From Pseudomonas putida (GTDB lineage Bacteria; Pseudomonadota; Gammaproteobacteria; Pseudomonadales; Pseudomonadaceae), in assembly GCA_041879295.1 (NCBI GenBank), contig CP047152.1, positions 3,725,501 through 3,789,500 of the forward strand: DNA of 64,000 nucleotides, given 5' to 3'. Position 1 is the stretch's first letter, and every line of letters begins with the position of its first letter. This document shows, piece after piece, positions 48,091-57,128 of the stretch. A program made the position numbers and the translations under genes. The notes under the pieces were generated by a model. The model was given only the letters and a program-made list of their open reading frames with translations, searched no databases and was not told where the DNA came from.

Positions 48091-49401
48091 ATGCTCAAAT
48101 GGTGCTCGCGTTCGATTTTCCTGCAAGTCGTACTTGGCCTTGCCCTCGGCATCGCCTGCGGTCTGAGCTTCCCCGACCTCTCCCTGCAACTCAAACCCCT
48201 CGGCGACGGCTTCATCAAGCTGATCAAGATGCTCATCGGCCTGATCGTGTTCTGCGTGGTGGTCAGCGGCATTTCGGGTGCGGGCGACCTGAAAAAGGTC
48301 GGGCGCATCGGCCTGAAGTCGGTGATCTACTTCGAAGTGCTGACTACCCTCGCGCTGGTGATTGGCCTGGTGTTCGCCTTCAGCAGTGGCATTGGCAGCG
48401 GTGCCAATATTCACCTGGATCAACTGTCCGCCGCCGATGCCAACGGCCTGGCCGAGCGCGGCCAGCACATCCATGGCGCCACGGCGTTCTTCATGGACCT
48501 GATCCCCACCTCGGTGATCGGTGCATTCGCCGACAACAACATTCTTCAGGTGCTGCTGTTCTCGGTGCTGTTCGGCAGCGCGCTGAACCTGGTGGGTGAC
48601 TCGGCCGCCGGCATCTCGCGACTGATCAATGAACTGAGCCATGTGATCTTCCGCATCATGGGCATGATCGTGCGCCTGGCGCCGATCGGCGTGTTCGGCG
48701 CCATCGCCTTCACCACCAGCAAGTATGGCCTGGAGTCGCTGCAGCACCTGGGCGGGCTGGTGGCGCTGTTCTACCTGACCTGTGCCGGCTTCGTACTGAT
48801 CGTGCTGGGCACCGTCATGCGCTTGTCGGGCCTTAAACTGCTGCCGTTGATCAAGTACCTGCGTGAAGAGCTGACCATCGTCCTGGGCACCGCCTCTTCC
48901 GACGCCGTGCTGCCACAGATCATGCGCAAGCTTGAGCACCTGGGTATTGGCAGTTCAACGGTTGGCCTGGTGATCCCTACCGGCTACTCGTTCAACCTCG
49001 ATGGTTTCTCCATTTACCTGACCCTGGCCATCGTGTTCATCGCCAACGCCACCGGCACGCCACTGGAAATGACCGACCTGCTGACCATCCTGCTGGTGTC
49101 GCTGGTGACTTCCAAGGGGGCTCACGGCATCCCAGGCTCGGCACTGGTGATTCTTGCCGCCACCCTGACTGCGGTACCGGCGATCCCTGTGGTAGGCCTG
49201 GTACTGGTGCTGGCGGTGGACTGGTTCATGGGTATCGGCCGGGCGTTGACCAACCTGATCGGCAACTGCGTAGCCACCGTGGCCATTGCCCGCTGGGAGA
49301 AGGACATTGACCTGGAGCGCGCGCAGAACGTGCTCGACGGCAAGCCTGGCTTTGCCCCCGCGCCACGCAAGCAACCCAACGCCCATCAACAGGAATTCTG
49401 A
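48091..49401 (+). CDS. dctA: DctA-like C4-dicarboxylate/proton symporter
   Basis: 436 residues from the ATG at 48091. Dicarboxylate/amino acid:cation symporter (DAACS) fold with about eight membrane spans and two re-entrant loops: ATAFFMDLIPTSVIGAFADNN, GTASSDAVLPQIMRKLEHLG (Ser-Ser loop) and IPTGYSFNLDGFSIYLTLA. DctA normally reads NLDGTSIY; here Thr is Phe, so the substrate may differ. It takes up succinate, fumarate or malate with protons. Operator-like repeats lie in front, and two GntR genes follow on the same strand. Confidence 0.85.
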   Translation: MLKWCSRSIFLQVVLGLALGIACGLSFPDLSLQLKPLGDGFIKLIKMLIGLIVFCVVVSGISGAGDLKKVGRIGLKSVIYFEVLTTLALVIGLVFAFSSGIGSGANIHLDQLSAADANGLAERGQHIHGATAFFMDLIPTSVIGAFADNNILQVLLFSVLFGSALNLVGDSAAGISRLINELSHVIFRIMGMIVRLAPIGVFGAIAFTTSKYGLESLQHLGGLVALFYLTCAGFVLIVLGTVMRLSGLKLLPLIKYLREELTIVLGTASSDAVLPQIMRKLEHLGIGSSTVGLVIPTGYSFNLDGFSIYLTLAIVFIANATGTPLEMTDLLTILLVSLVTSKGAHGIPGSALVILAATLTAVPAIPVVGLVLVLAVDWFMGIGRALTNLIGNCVATVAIARWEKDIDLERAQNVLDGKPGFAPAPRKQPNAHQQEF

Positions 49402-49445
49402 GCGAACGTGGCCGGCATTGACGCCGGCCCTTCCAGGAGCGAAAC

Positions 49446-50144
49446 GTGATCAGCTCATCAACCGTCGTCAACTCAGTGGTGGAAAAACTCCGCCAGGCCC
49501 TGGCCCGCGGCCAATGGCGCACCGGCGACATGCTGCCCGGCCAGCGCGAACTGGCCGAACAACTGGGCATCAGCCGCCCCAGCCTGCGCGAAGCGGTAAC
49601 CGTGCTGGAAACACTGGGCCTGGTGCGCTCGTTGCCCGGCAAGGGTGTGTTGGTGCTGGACGCCGATGCCCAGGCGTCGGGTGGGGAAGTCAGTGCCGCG
49701 GCCAGCCTGGCCGACGTACTGGAACTGCGCTACACACTCGAACCGTTCATCGTCGGCCTGGTGGCGCAATCGGCCAACAGCCAGGACATCGGCCAGCTGC
49801 GCCTGACCCTGATGGACATGCGCGAAGCGCTGGAGGCCGATGACAGCGAAGCCGGGGTCAAAGCCTACATTGCCTTCCATGAAGCGCTGTTCGCCCTGAC
49901 CACCAACCCGATTTTCCAGAGCGTGGTGCAGCAAACCGGCAATGCCCTGAAGCAAAGCGCCGACATGCTGCGCAACTCGCCAGAGCACCTGGCCGCGCGG
50001 CTGAAGGAGAACGAAGCGGTGGTACGTGCCATTCGCGAACGCAGCAGCGCCCAGGCCAGTGCCCAGATGCGTCAGCATATCGTGGCCGAAGGGCTGCGCA
50101 TGGGCATCGCGCTGAATATCCCGGACGAACATCCACATCCATGA
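49446..50144 (+). CDS. FadR-type GntR transcriptional regulator
   Basis: 232 residues. GntR winged helix at the start (LRQALARGQWRTGDMLPGQR, LGISRPSLREAVTVLETLG), and an FCD ligand domain with DVLELRYTLEPFIVGLVA and FHEALFALTTNPIF with His residues for a metal site. FCD members sense small acids. It lies 44 bases after the transporter gene and 16 before a second GntR gene, so all three are likely one operon and the regulator probably controls it. Confidence 0.88.
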   Translation: MISSSTVVNSVVEKLRQALARGQWRTGDMLPGQRELAEQLGISRPSLREAVTVLETLGLVRSLPGKGVLVLDADAQASGGEVSAAASLADVLELRYTLEPFIVGLVAQSANSQDIGQLRLTLMDMREALEADDSEAGVKAYIAFHEALFALTTNPIFQSVVQQTGNALKQSADMLRNSPEHLAARLKENEAVVRAIRERSSAQASAQMRQHIVAEGLRMGIALNIPDEHPHP

Positions 50145-50160
50145 CCTCAGGAGAGTGACC

Positions 50161-50829
50161 ATGAACGCCGCCCCCCACTTGCCTGCCCTGCTCGCGGCCG
50201 GCGAAACCCGTCTGTCGGCCGAGCAGATTTACCCGCGGCTGTTCGACGCCATTCTCGAACAGCGCCTGCCCCCGGGCAGCCTGTTGCCCGAGCAGGCGCT
50301 GGGCCATGCATTTGGTGTCAGCCGCACGGTGATCCGCCGCGTGCTCGGGCGCCTGTCCGACCAGCAGGTGGTGGTGCAGCGCCCCAGCCACACCGCCCAT
50401 CTGGCCGCGCCTGACCCAGACCAGGCACGCCAGGTGCTCAGTGCCCGGCGCCTGGCCGAAACCACGCTGATCACACTGGCCGCGCAACGCGCCCGGCCGG
50501 CGCAGGTACGCCAGCTACGGCAACTGGTGGAGCGCGAGCGCCAGCACCATGAGAGTGGTGAACGCTGCGCGGCGATCCGCCTGGGCGGCGAGTTCCACCT
50601 GAAACTGGCGCAGGTAGCGGCCAATGCGCCGCTGGCGCGATTTCTCAATGGGCTGGTACCGATGACCTCGCTGATCATCGCTCGCTACGAATCGCCGTGC
50701 TGCGATCATTGCGCGTGGGAAGAGCATGCGGCGATCATCGATGCCGTGGAGCAAGGTGATGCCGAAGCGGCCTTGGGGTTGATGCACAGGCACCTTGACC
50801 GCCTGGAAGAAAAGCTGGACCTGGACTAA
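50161..50829 (+). CDS. GntR-family transcriptional regulator (FCD type)
   Basis: 222 residues from the ATG at 50161 behind AGGAGA. GntR domain (QIYPRLFDAILEQRLPPGSL, GVSRTVIRRVLGRLSDQQVV), then an FCD domain with GGEFHLKLAQVAANAPLA, and a final EEHAAIIDAVEQGDAEAALG with the metal-site His. RutR/PdxR-like size. Two GntR genes in a row behind one transporter is unusual; the second could govern catabolic genes elsewhere or bind with the first. Confidence 0.87.
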   Translation: MNAAPHLPALLAAGETRLSAEQIYPRLFDAILEQRLPPGSLLPEQALGHAFGVSRTVIRRVLGRLSDQQVVVQRPSHTAHLAAPDPDQARQVLSARRLAETTLITLAAQRARPAQVRQLRQLVERERQHHESGERCAAIRLGGEFHLKLAQVAANAPLARFLNGLVPMTSLIIARYESPCCDHCAWEEHAAIIDAVEQGDAEAALGLMHRHLDRLEEKLDLD

Positions 50830-50978
50830 TCCGACCAGACTACGCGATCGCTCCTGCTCAGGCCGCGTTCACGCACCATTTGCAGCTGCGCTGAGCGGGC
50901 GATGGGCTGCACAGCAGCCCCGATAACCCCACCCTATACTGCGAGAACCAGCCCAGCCTCTACCAGGGAGGCGGTCGC

Positions 50979-52028
50979 GTGAGTTCTCGAATCTTCCTGT
51001 TGCTATGCCTTCTGCTGGCCCTCGGCGGTTGTGCCAGCAAGCGTCCCCCTGCCCCGCCCCCGCCCACAATACTCAGCCCTGCGGCGTGGCAACGCATCGA
51101 TCAGGAACTGATCGACGCCTCGGCCGGCGCCGCCGGTTCGGCCAATGACTATGCCCGTCGCTCGATGCGGGTGTGGAAGGAGCAGGTGCAACAACGCACC
51201 GAGCGCGACTTCATCCCCTGGTTCACGGGTTACTGGACCCAGCAATGGCTCACCCTCAAGGTGGCCTGGTACAAGCTCGACAGCGGCGAGGGTCGGGAAC
51301 CGGCAGAAAAACGCCTGGCCCTGTACCTGCAGGAGCAGTATCACGCGCGGGTGATCGAGCCGGTAGCCGAGCAGATCAACCCCGAGGGCATCCGCGACCG
51401 CGCCTGTGAACTGTATCTGCAACTGCTCGGCCAGCAACTGCCGGCCATCATCAGCCGTTACAACGCGCCGCCCGAGCAGTTCAGCCAGCGCCTCAACCGT
51501 ATCCCCGCCATCGCCCTGGGGCCACCGGATGCGCGCAATGCCAGCCTCTATCAGCTGCTGCGGGCCAAGTCACTGGACCAGCAACCGGCCTGGCAAGCCA
51601 TGCGCCAGCACTTGCATCAGCAGGCCAGCAAAGGCCCTGGCAGAACCGATGTCGGACTTAACTCGGTGGCCACCCAGGCCAGCGAAAAGCTCGGCGCCAC
51701 CCTGGCGCCACGCGGTATCGCCAGTGCCGTGGCATCGGCAGTGGGCAAGGTGGCGGGGGCGATGATTTCGATTGCTACGGCCGGTTACGGGATGATGACA
51801 CATGACCGTGAACACCCGCAGATGGTCGAACAGCTGCGGGTGATTCTCAACGTGGCGTTGAACCAGGAATGGCAGGAGTTGATGGAGAACCGCCAGAGCG
51901 GCGCCATGGCGGGGGTCTATTACCTGTCGGGGCAGGTTGAGGACAGCTTGCTGGCCAGTGCGCCGCGGCCGATGGAACAGCAGGTTGAGCAGCAGCAGGC
52001 GCCTTTGATCATTCGCCTGCCACCTTAG
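50979..52028 (+). CDS. Predicted lipoprotein, helical (349 aa)
   Basis: 349 residues with a GTG start behind AGGGAGG. Lipoprotein signal MSSRIFLLLCLLLALGGCAS gives lipid-bearing Cys18. A Pro-rich linker (KRPPAPPPPT) precedes a helical domain with many Trp/Gln (DFIPWFTGYWTQQWLTLK) and a Gly/Ala hydrophobic stretch (VASAVGKVAGAMISIATAGYG) that may insert in a membrane. No family is recognised. Single gene between the GntR genes and the PACE gene. Confidence 0.75.
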   Translation: MSSRIFLLLCLLLALGGCASKRPPAPPPPTILSPAAWQRIDQELIDASAGAAGSANDYARRSMRVWKEQVQQRTERDFIPWFTGYWTQQWLTLKVAWYKLDSGEGREPAEKRLALYLQEQYHARVIEPVAEQINPEGIRDRACELYLQLLGQQLPAIISRYNAPPEQFSQRLNRIPAIALGPPDARNASLYQLLRAKSLDQQPAWQAMRQHLHQQASKGPGRTDVGLNSVATQASEKLGATLAPRGIASAVASAVGKVAGAMISIATAGYGMMTHDREHPQMVEQLRVILNVALNQEWQELMENRQSGAMAGVYYLSGQVEDSLLASAPRPMEQQVEQQQAPLIIRLPP

Positions 52029-52067
52029 TGGCGGCCTGTGCTGGCTTGTTCGCCGCGCAAGGCTATA

Positions 52068-52496
52068 TCAAGCTGCAGCCAGGGCAGAGCGTGGCAAACC
52101 AAACACCCGATCAAACGCCCAGTTGTAGGCAAAGGTGTAGCACGGCACCAGGATGATGAACGCCATATCCACCAGCAGCGCCTCCAGCAATGTCATGTCC
52201 AGCCACCAGGCAATCAGCGGAATCAAGTACACCACCAGGGTCAACTGGAAGCCGATGGCATGCACCACCCGCCGCGCCACGCTGCGCCCCCGCTTGGCCT
52301 GGCGGCTCTCCCAGTACTCGAACAGGGTGTTATAGACCAGGTTCCAGAGCATGGCGATGGTGGTGATCATCACCGCCAGCGGCCCGGTATGGGAGGCCTG
52401 CGTATCTGACAGGTAGGCCAGCCCAAGGGTCGACATGCACAGCCCGATCAGTTCATAGAAAGTCACGTAGACCAGCTTGCGTTTCAATCCCTGCAC
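52068..52496 (-). CDS. PACE-family multidrug/metabolite efflux protein
   Basis: 142 residues with four membrane spans and two tandem bacterial-transmembrane-pair domains (DUF2061): KRKLVYVTFYELIGL ... WNLVYNTLFEYWESRQ and RVVHAIGFQLTLVVYLIPLI ... YTFAYNWAFDRVFG. The Trp-Asn-x-x-Tyr-Asn and the Tyr-x-Phe-Ala-Tyr-Asn-Trp motifs are the PACE signature (AceI type, known to export chlorhexidine and short diamines). Divergent from a LysR gene 104 bases away, the classic regulator arrangement. Confidence 0.92.
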   Translation of the reverse strand: MQGLKRKLVYVTFYELIGLCMSTLGLAYLSDTQASHTGPLAVMITTIAMLWNLVYNTLFEYWESRQAKRGRSVARRVVHAIGFQLTLVVYLIPLIAWWLDMTLLEALLVDMAFIILVPCYTFAYNWAFDRVFGLPRSALAAA

Positions 52497-52600
52497 CGAG
52501 GGTTACCTCCAAAGACAAAAAGCGACGGGGGGGCGATCATGCTTCAATACACTTGACAGCAAAAGTCAGCAGCTATCAGATTAACTGACAGGAGGCTGCC

Positions 52601-53479
52601 ATGAACTTTTCCAGCGACAACATCCAGCTGTTTCTGGCCGTGCTCGACCACGGCTCGTTTTCTTCCGCGGCGCGCGCCCTCAAGCGGGTGCCTTCAGCGG
52701 TGAGCATGGCCATTGGCAACCTTGAGGCAGACCTTGGCTACAGCCTGTTTGAACGCGGCCCGCGTGAAGTTCGCCCAACCGCACAGGCCTTGGCCCTGAA
52801 GCCACACGCCAGGCTGATTGCCGAACAACTGGGGCTGCTGCAGGTTCATGCCCTGGAGCTGTCCCAAGGGCTGGAGAGCAGCCTGACCCTGGCCGTGGTA
52901 CCCGACATCGATCACCGCCCGCTGCTGGCGGCCATCGCCAACCTCGGTGAGCGCTACCCGTTGCTGGACATTGCCCTGCTCAGCGCTCCGCAGGAAGAGG
53001 CCCTGCACTTGCTGGACAGCGGCCGTGCCGACCTCTGTGTAGCCTTTGCCGGTTTGCAGGTCGATGCCCGACGCGGCTTCCAGCACATTGGCATGGAGTC
53101 GCTGGTAGCCACCCTGTCGCCGGCCCACCCGGCATTGCGTGAGGGGCGTATCCACTACCTTGAAGACCTGACGCAGGTGCGTCAGATTCTGGTGCGCAGC
53201 CGCGACCTGCCGCTGGCTGACCCTCGCCCGCTGATCGGTGCCACGCACTGGTCCAGCGACAGCTTCGACCTGGCTTTGCAGATGGTGGAAGCGGGCCTGG
53301 GCTGGGGCGATCTGCCGTTGTCGCGGGTCGCGCCGCTGCTGGCCAGCGGGCGTCTGATACGCCTGGAGTTCCGCAATACACGCAACGAGTTGCAACTGCC
53401 CGTGCATATCCTGTGGCGCAAACAACAGCCGCTGCAGCAGGCCGCCCGCCTGCTGATCGAGCAGTTGGCTGACCAGTGA
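52601..53479 (+). CDS. LysR-family regulator of the PACE gene
   Basis: 292 residues. N-terminal winged helix (QLFLAVLDHGSFSSAARALK, AVSMAIGNLEADLGYSLFER), then the LysR substrate-binding domain (SSLTLAVVPDIDHRPLLAAI, DLCVAFAGLQVD, VEAGLGWGDLPLSRV). AGGAGG lies just upstream of the ATG. Its divergence from the PACE gene points to control of it in response to the exported compound. Confidence 0.9.
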   Translation: MNFSSDNIQLFLAVLDHGSFSSAARALKRVPSAVSMAIGNLEADLGYSLFERGPREVRPTAQALALKPHARLIAEQLGLLQVHALELSQGLESSLTLAVVPDIDHRPLLAAIANLGERYPLLDIALLSAPQEEALHLLDSGRADLCVAFAGLQVDARRGFQHIGMESLVATLSPAHPALREGRIHYLEDLTQVRQILVRSRDLPLADPRPLIGATHWSSDSFDLALQMVEAGLGWGDLPLSRVAPLLASGRLIRLEFRNTRNELQLPVHILWRKQQPLQQAARLLIEQLADQ

Positions 53480-53521
53480 CTGCCGTCCGTCGCAACGTCT
53501 GTAAGAATTTTCTCTAAGCAC

Positions 53522-53549
53522 TTCAATCTTTTACCCCTTGAGCCGATAT
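53522..53549 (+). promoter_or_regulatory. Sigma-28 (FliA) promoter of the mcpA-like gene
   Basis: TTCAAT at 53522-53527 and GCCGATAT at 53542-53549 with a 14-base gap, matching the flagellar consensus TCAAG-N14/15-GCCGATAA. The start codon is 73 bases further. Fits a chemoreceptor expressed with the flagellar regulon. Confidence 0.65.
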
Positions 53550-53621
53550 CTCGGGCGACAGGCCTCGCATCGCGTCATGAGCGCGCTGCGACCTCCCCTC
53601 ATTGGCTCAAGGTCTCGAAAC

Positions 53622-55508
53622 ATGAACCTGAAATTTCGCCACAAGATCCTGCTCAGCGCCTGCGGCGTCGTGGTTTTGGCATTTGCCCTGTTCACGCTCT
53701 ACAACGACTACCTGCAACGCAACACCATCCGCCAGAACATTGAAGCCTCGGTGCAGCAGGCCGGGGCACTGACCGCCAGCAGCGTCCAGAACTGGATGAG
53801 CGGGCGCATCCTGGTGCTGGAAAACCTGGCCCAGGACATCGGCCAGCAAGGTGCCGGCGATACTCTGGCAGGGCTGATCGAGCAGCCGTCCTACACGCGT
53901 AATTTCCTGTTCACCTACTTGGGCCAGGCCAACGGCGTATTCACCCAGCGCCCGGATACCCAGATGCCCGCCGGTTACGACCCGCGCCAGCGCCCTTGGT
54001 ACGGCGCCGCCGCCAGCGCCGGGCAGACCGTGCTGACCGCCCCGTACCAAGGTGCAGTCGGTGGCCTGATGGTGACCATCGCCACCCCGGTGAAGAGCAA
54101 GCGCAATGGCGAACTGATCGGTGTTGTCGGCGGTGACGTGACCCTCGATACCCTCGTCGAGATCATCAACTCGGTCGACTTCGGCGGCATCGGTCACGCC
54201 TTCCTGGCCGACGCCAATGGCCAGGTGATCGTCAGCCCCAACAAAGACCAGGTGATGAAGAACCTCAAGGACATCTACCCAGGCAGCAACCTGCGGGTCG
54301 CCGCCGGCATGCAGGATGTCACGCTCGACGGCCAGGACCGCATCATCTCGTTCGCCCCGGTGGCCGGCCTGCCTTCGGCGCAGTGGTACATCGGGCTGTC
54401 GATCGACAGGGACAAGGCCTATGCCGCGCTCAGCCAGTTCCGCACCTCGGCGATCATCGCCATGCTGATCGCCGTGGCCGCGATTGCCGGCCTGCTCGGC
54501 CTGTTGATTCCTGTGCTGATGAGCCCGCTGACCACCATGGGCCGCGCCATGCGCGACATCGCCGAGGGTGAAGGTGACCTTACCCGCCGCCTGGCCGTGC
54601 AGAACAAGGACGAGTTCGGCGAACTGGCTACCTCGTTCAACCGCTTTGTCGAGCGCATCCATGCCTCGATCAGCGAAGTGTCCTCGGCCACCCGCCTGGT
54701 ACATGACCTATCGGAGAAAGTGGTCAGCGCGTCCAATGCGTCGATCAGCGGCTCTGAAGAACAGAGCATGCGCACCAACAGCGTCGCTGCGGCCATCAAC
54801 GAACTGGGCGCCGCCACCCAGGAAATCGCCCGCAACGCCGCAGATGCTTCGCAACATGCCAGCGGTGCCAGCGAGCAGGCGCACGGTGGCCGTGAAGTGG
54901 TTGAAGAAGCCATCAGCGCCATGACTGCCCTGTCACAACGGATCAGCGAGTCGTGCGCGCAGATCGAAACCCTCAACGCCAGCACCGACGAAATCGGCAA
55001 GATCCTCGACGTGATCAAGGGCATTTCTCAGCAGACCAACCTGCTGGCACTGAACGCGGCCATTGAAGCAGCTCGTGCGGGTGAAGCCGGCCGTGGCTTT
55101 GCCGTGGTGGCCGACGAAGTGCGTAACCTGGCGCACCGTACCCAGGAGTCGGCGGAAGAAATCCACCGCATGATCACCAGCCTGCAGGTCGGCTCGCGCG
55201 AAGCGGTGCATACCATGAACACCAGCCAGGTCTCCAGCGAGCAGACCGTGCAGGTGGCCAACCAGGCCGGCGAACGCCTGGCCAGCGTAACCCAGCGCAT
55301 TGGCGAGATCGATGGCATGAACCAGTCGGTGGCGACAGCGACCGAAGAACAGACCGCCGTGGTCGAGAGCCTCAACCTGGACATCACCCAGATCAACGCC
55401 CTGAACCAGCAGGGGGTGGAGAACCTCAACGAGACCCTGCGCCATTGCGACCAACTGGCCCAGCAGGCCGGGCGTTTGAAGCAGTTGGTGGGCAGCTTCA
55501 GGATTTAA
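53622..55508 (+). CDS. mcpA: McpA-like chemoreceptor with dCache amino-acid-sensing domain
   Basis: 628 residues from the ATG at 53622 ([20 protein letters not shown]). TM1 about 9-27, periplasmic dCache about 35-270, TM2 about 276-300, HAMP, and a signalling hairpin with [20 protein letters not shown]. The sensor shows the dCache_1AA amine-binding pattern: [14 protein letters not shown], and Asp in VGGDVTL. P. putida McpA senses several L-amino acids; a related PctA/B/C function is likely. The sigma-28 promoter upstream agrees with a chemotaxis role. Confidence 0.88.
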   Translation: MNLKFRHKILLSACGVVVLAFALFTLYNDYLQRNTIRQNIEASVQQAGALTASSVQNWMSGRILVLENLAQDIGQQGAGDTLAGLIEQPSYTRNFLFTYLGQANGVFTQRPDTQMPAGYDPRQRPWYGAAASAGQTVLTAPYQGAVGGLMVTIATPVKSKRNGELIGVVGGDVTLDTLVEIINSVDFGGIGHAFLADANGQVIVSPNKDQVMKNLKDIYPGSNLRVAAGMQDVTLDGQDRIISFAPVAGLPSAQWYIGLSIDRDKAYAALSQFRTSAIIAMLIAVAAIAGLLGLLIPVLMSPLTTMGRAMRDIAEGEGDLTRRLAVQNKDEFGELATSFNRFVERIHASISEVSSATRLVHDLSEKVVSASNASISGSEEQSMRTNSVAAAINELGAATQEIARNAADASQHASGASEQAHGGREVVEEAISAMTALSQRISESCAQIETLNASTDEIGKILDVIKGISQQTNLLALNAAIEAARAGEAGRGFAVVADEVRNLAHRTQESAEEIHRMITSLQVGSREAVHTMNTSQVSSEQTVQVANQAGERLASVTQRIGEIDGMNQSVATATEEQTAVVESLNLDITQINALNQQGVENLNETLRHCDQLAQQAGRLKQLVGSFRI

Positions 55509-55561
55509 ACGCCGGGTTCAGGCGGCAACGGCCTATGCCTGTTGTCGCCTGAACCGGCCCC

Positions 55562-56626
55562 TTATGCAGCCACTGCCTTCGCAGCCTTGCCCCGCCGTAC
55601 CCAGGCCAGCAGCACCGCCGCCATCAGCACAAAGCCCAGGTAGCCAAACAACGGGTACACTTCGCCCACCAGGCTGATGAACCCCACCAGGCTACAGCCG
55701 AACGCCACCACCCCGGTCACCACCGAGCCCCAGCGGAACGTCGTCGTGCCCGCCGGTAACAGCCGCGAGAGGAAGGAAAACAGCGTGCCCACCGCGGTGT
55801 TGACGATCATGCCGAAGATGATCAGGCACATCACCAGCCCCAGCAGTGGTGACACCTCGTTGGCAATCGACAGCATCGGCATCGGCTGGTCGGCCACACT
55901 GTCCAGGCGCGACAACAGCCCGGCACTCATCACCAGCATCAGGCCGCCAAGTGCCGCACCGCCGAGCAGGCCTCCCCACACCGCCGCTTTCTCGCCCTTG
56001 GCCGAACCGCCCAGGATGGCCAGGATCGGCGCGCCCGCCACGATGTTATACGACACATACAGGAACGCACCCAGCAACCAATGACGGGTGCCGGCCTGTT
56101 GCTGGCTAGCCACCTGATCGAGCGCGGCAAAGCTCTGCTCGCGGGTGATCACGGCATACAGCGCTATCGCTGAAGCCACCAGGATCAGCAAGGGGGTGAT
56201 CGCGCCGATTGCAAGAATCATCCTGCGCACGTCCAGGCACACGATACCGACCACCACCAGCGTCACCAGCACGCTGCCGGTCAGGGCCGGGATGCCGAAC
56301 TGCTGCTCCAGCAATGCACCACCGCCGGCCAGCATGACCACGGTGACGGCGAACATGAAAAAGGTGATCAACCAGTCGACGAACATGCCCAGGTGACGGC
56401 CGCAGATGGCCAGGATCACATCCTTGTGCGAGGTGGCCTGCTGGCGATTGCCCAGCCCCGCCAACGCCATGCCGAGGAAGGTGAACAAGGCGGCACTGAC
56501 CAACGCGCCAGCCAACCCCCACACGCCGAAATCGACAAAGAACAACAACAGTTCCCGCCCTGAAGCGAACCCCGCCCCCACGATCACGCCGACAAATGCG
56601 CCGGCAATCTTCAGCTGCTCTTGCAT
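55562..56626 (-). CDS. YkvI-type membrane transporter
   Basis: 354 residues with about ten membrane spans. Opens QLKIAGAFVGVIVGAGFASG, the broken helix 1 of the LeuT/APC fold (Gly-x-Gly-Phe-Ala-Ser-Gly). Known YkvI proteins are uncharacterised secondary transporters. It is the third gene of a minus-strand operon after RidA and an FAD amine oxidoreductase, so it probably imports the amine or amino acid that they degrade. Confidence 0.8.
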   Translation of the reverse strand: MQEQLKIAGAFVGVIVGAGFASGRELLLFFVDFGVWGLAGALVSAALFTFLGMALAGLGNRQQATSHKDVILAICGRHLGMFVDWLITFFMFAVTVVMLAGGGALLEQQFGIPALTGSVLVTLVVVGIVCLDVRRMILAIGAITPLLILVASAIALYAVITREQSFAALDQVASQQQAGTRHWLLGAFLYVSYNIVAGAPILAILGGSAKGEKAAVWGGLLGGAALGGLMLVMSAGLLSRLDSVADQPMPMLSIANEVSPLLGLVMCLIIFGMIVNTAVGTLFSFLSRLLPAGTTTFRWGSVVTGVVAFGCSLVGFISLVGEVYPLFGYLGFVLMAAVLLAWVRRGKAAKAVAA

Positions 56627-56738
56627 GTGAACCTCTGGATTTATTGTTGTTTTTTCATTGCCGTCGCATACCTGTCGCAGGGGCGGCCTTGCAGCCCATC
56701 ACGACACACGGTCGCCTCTACACGGGCGCTTTGCCCGG

Positions 56739-57116
56739 TCAGGCGTCGCCGACGAACGCCTGCACTTCGATCTCCACATCCACGCCCAGGGCCAACGCCG
56801 AAGCCACGGTGGAGCGCACCGGTAGCGCCGCGCCGAAGAACGTCTTGTACACCTCGTTGAAGCCGGCGAAATGGCGCATGTCCGACAGCCAGACCGTGAC
56901 CTTTACCACCTGGTCGAAACGCGCACCACAGGCCGCCAGGCTTTCGGCGATGCGCTCGCAGGCAGCACGGGTCTGAGTCTGGATATCACCGCGCACCACT
57001 TCGCCGTCGGTGTTCATCGGCACCTGCCCGGAGAGGAACAGAAAGCCACCGGCCTTTACCGCGCGGGAAAACGGGAACGGCAGGCTACTGGGGAAACGCT
57101 GAATGTCATTGCTCAT
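56739..57116 (-). CDS. RidA-family enamine/imine deaminase
   Basis: 125 residues. Contains FLFLSGQVPMNTDGEVV, VVKVTVWLSDMRHFAGFNEV, and RSTVASALALGVDVEIEVQAF with the Arg and Glu of the active site. RidA proteins hydrolyse reactive imines formed by amino-acid oxidases. It starts 12 bases after the FAD oxidoreductase, so it probably clears the imine which that enzyme makes. Analogous to dguB next to dguA in P. aeruginosa. Confidence 0.92.
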   Translation of the reverse strand: MSNDIQRFPSSLPFPFSRAVKAGGFLFLSGQVPMNTDGEVVRGDIQTQTRAACERIAESLAACGARFDQVVKVTVWLSDMRHFAGFNEVYKTFFGAALPVRSTVASALALGVDVEIEVQAFVGDA

Positions 57117-57128
57117 GGGATGCTCCTT

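Noticed and set aside
47829..48599. Plus-strand frame of 256 codons overlapping the dctA-like gene start
   Set aside because: Arg/Pro/His-rich out-of-frame reading of the transporter gene.
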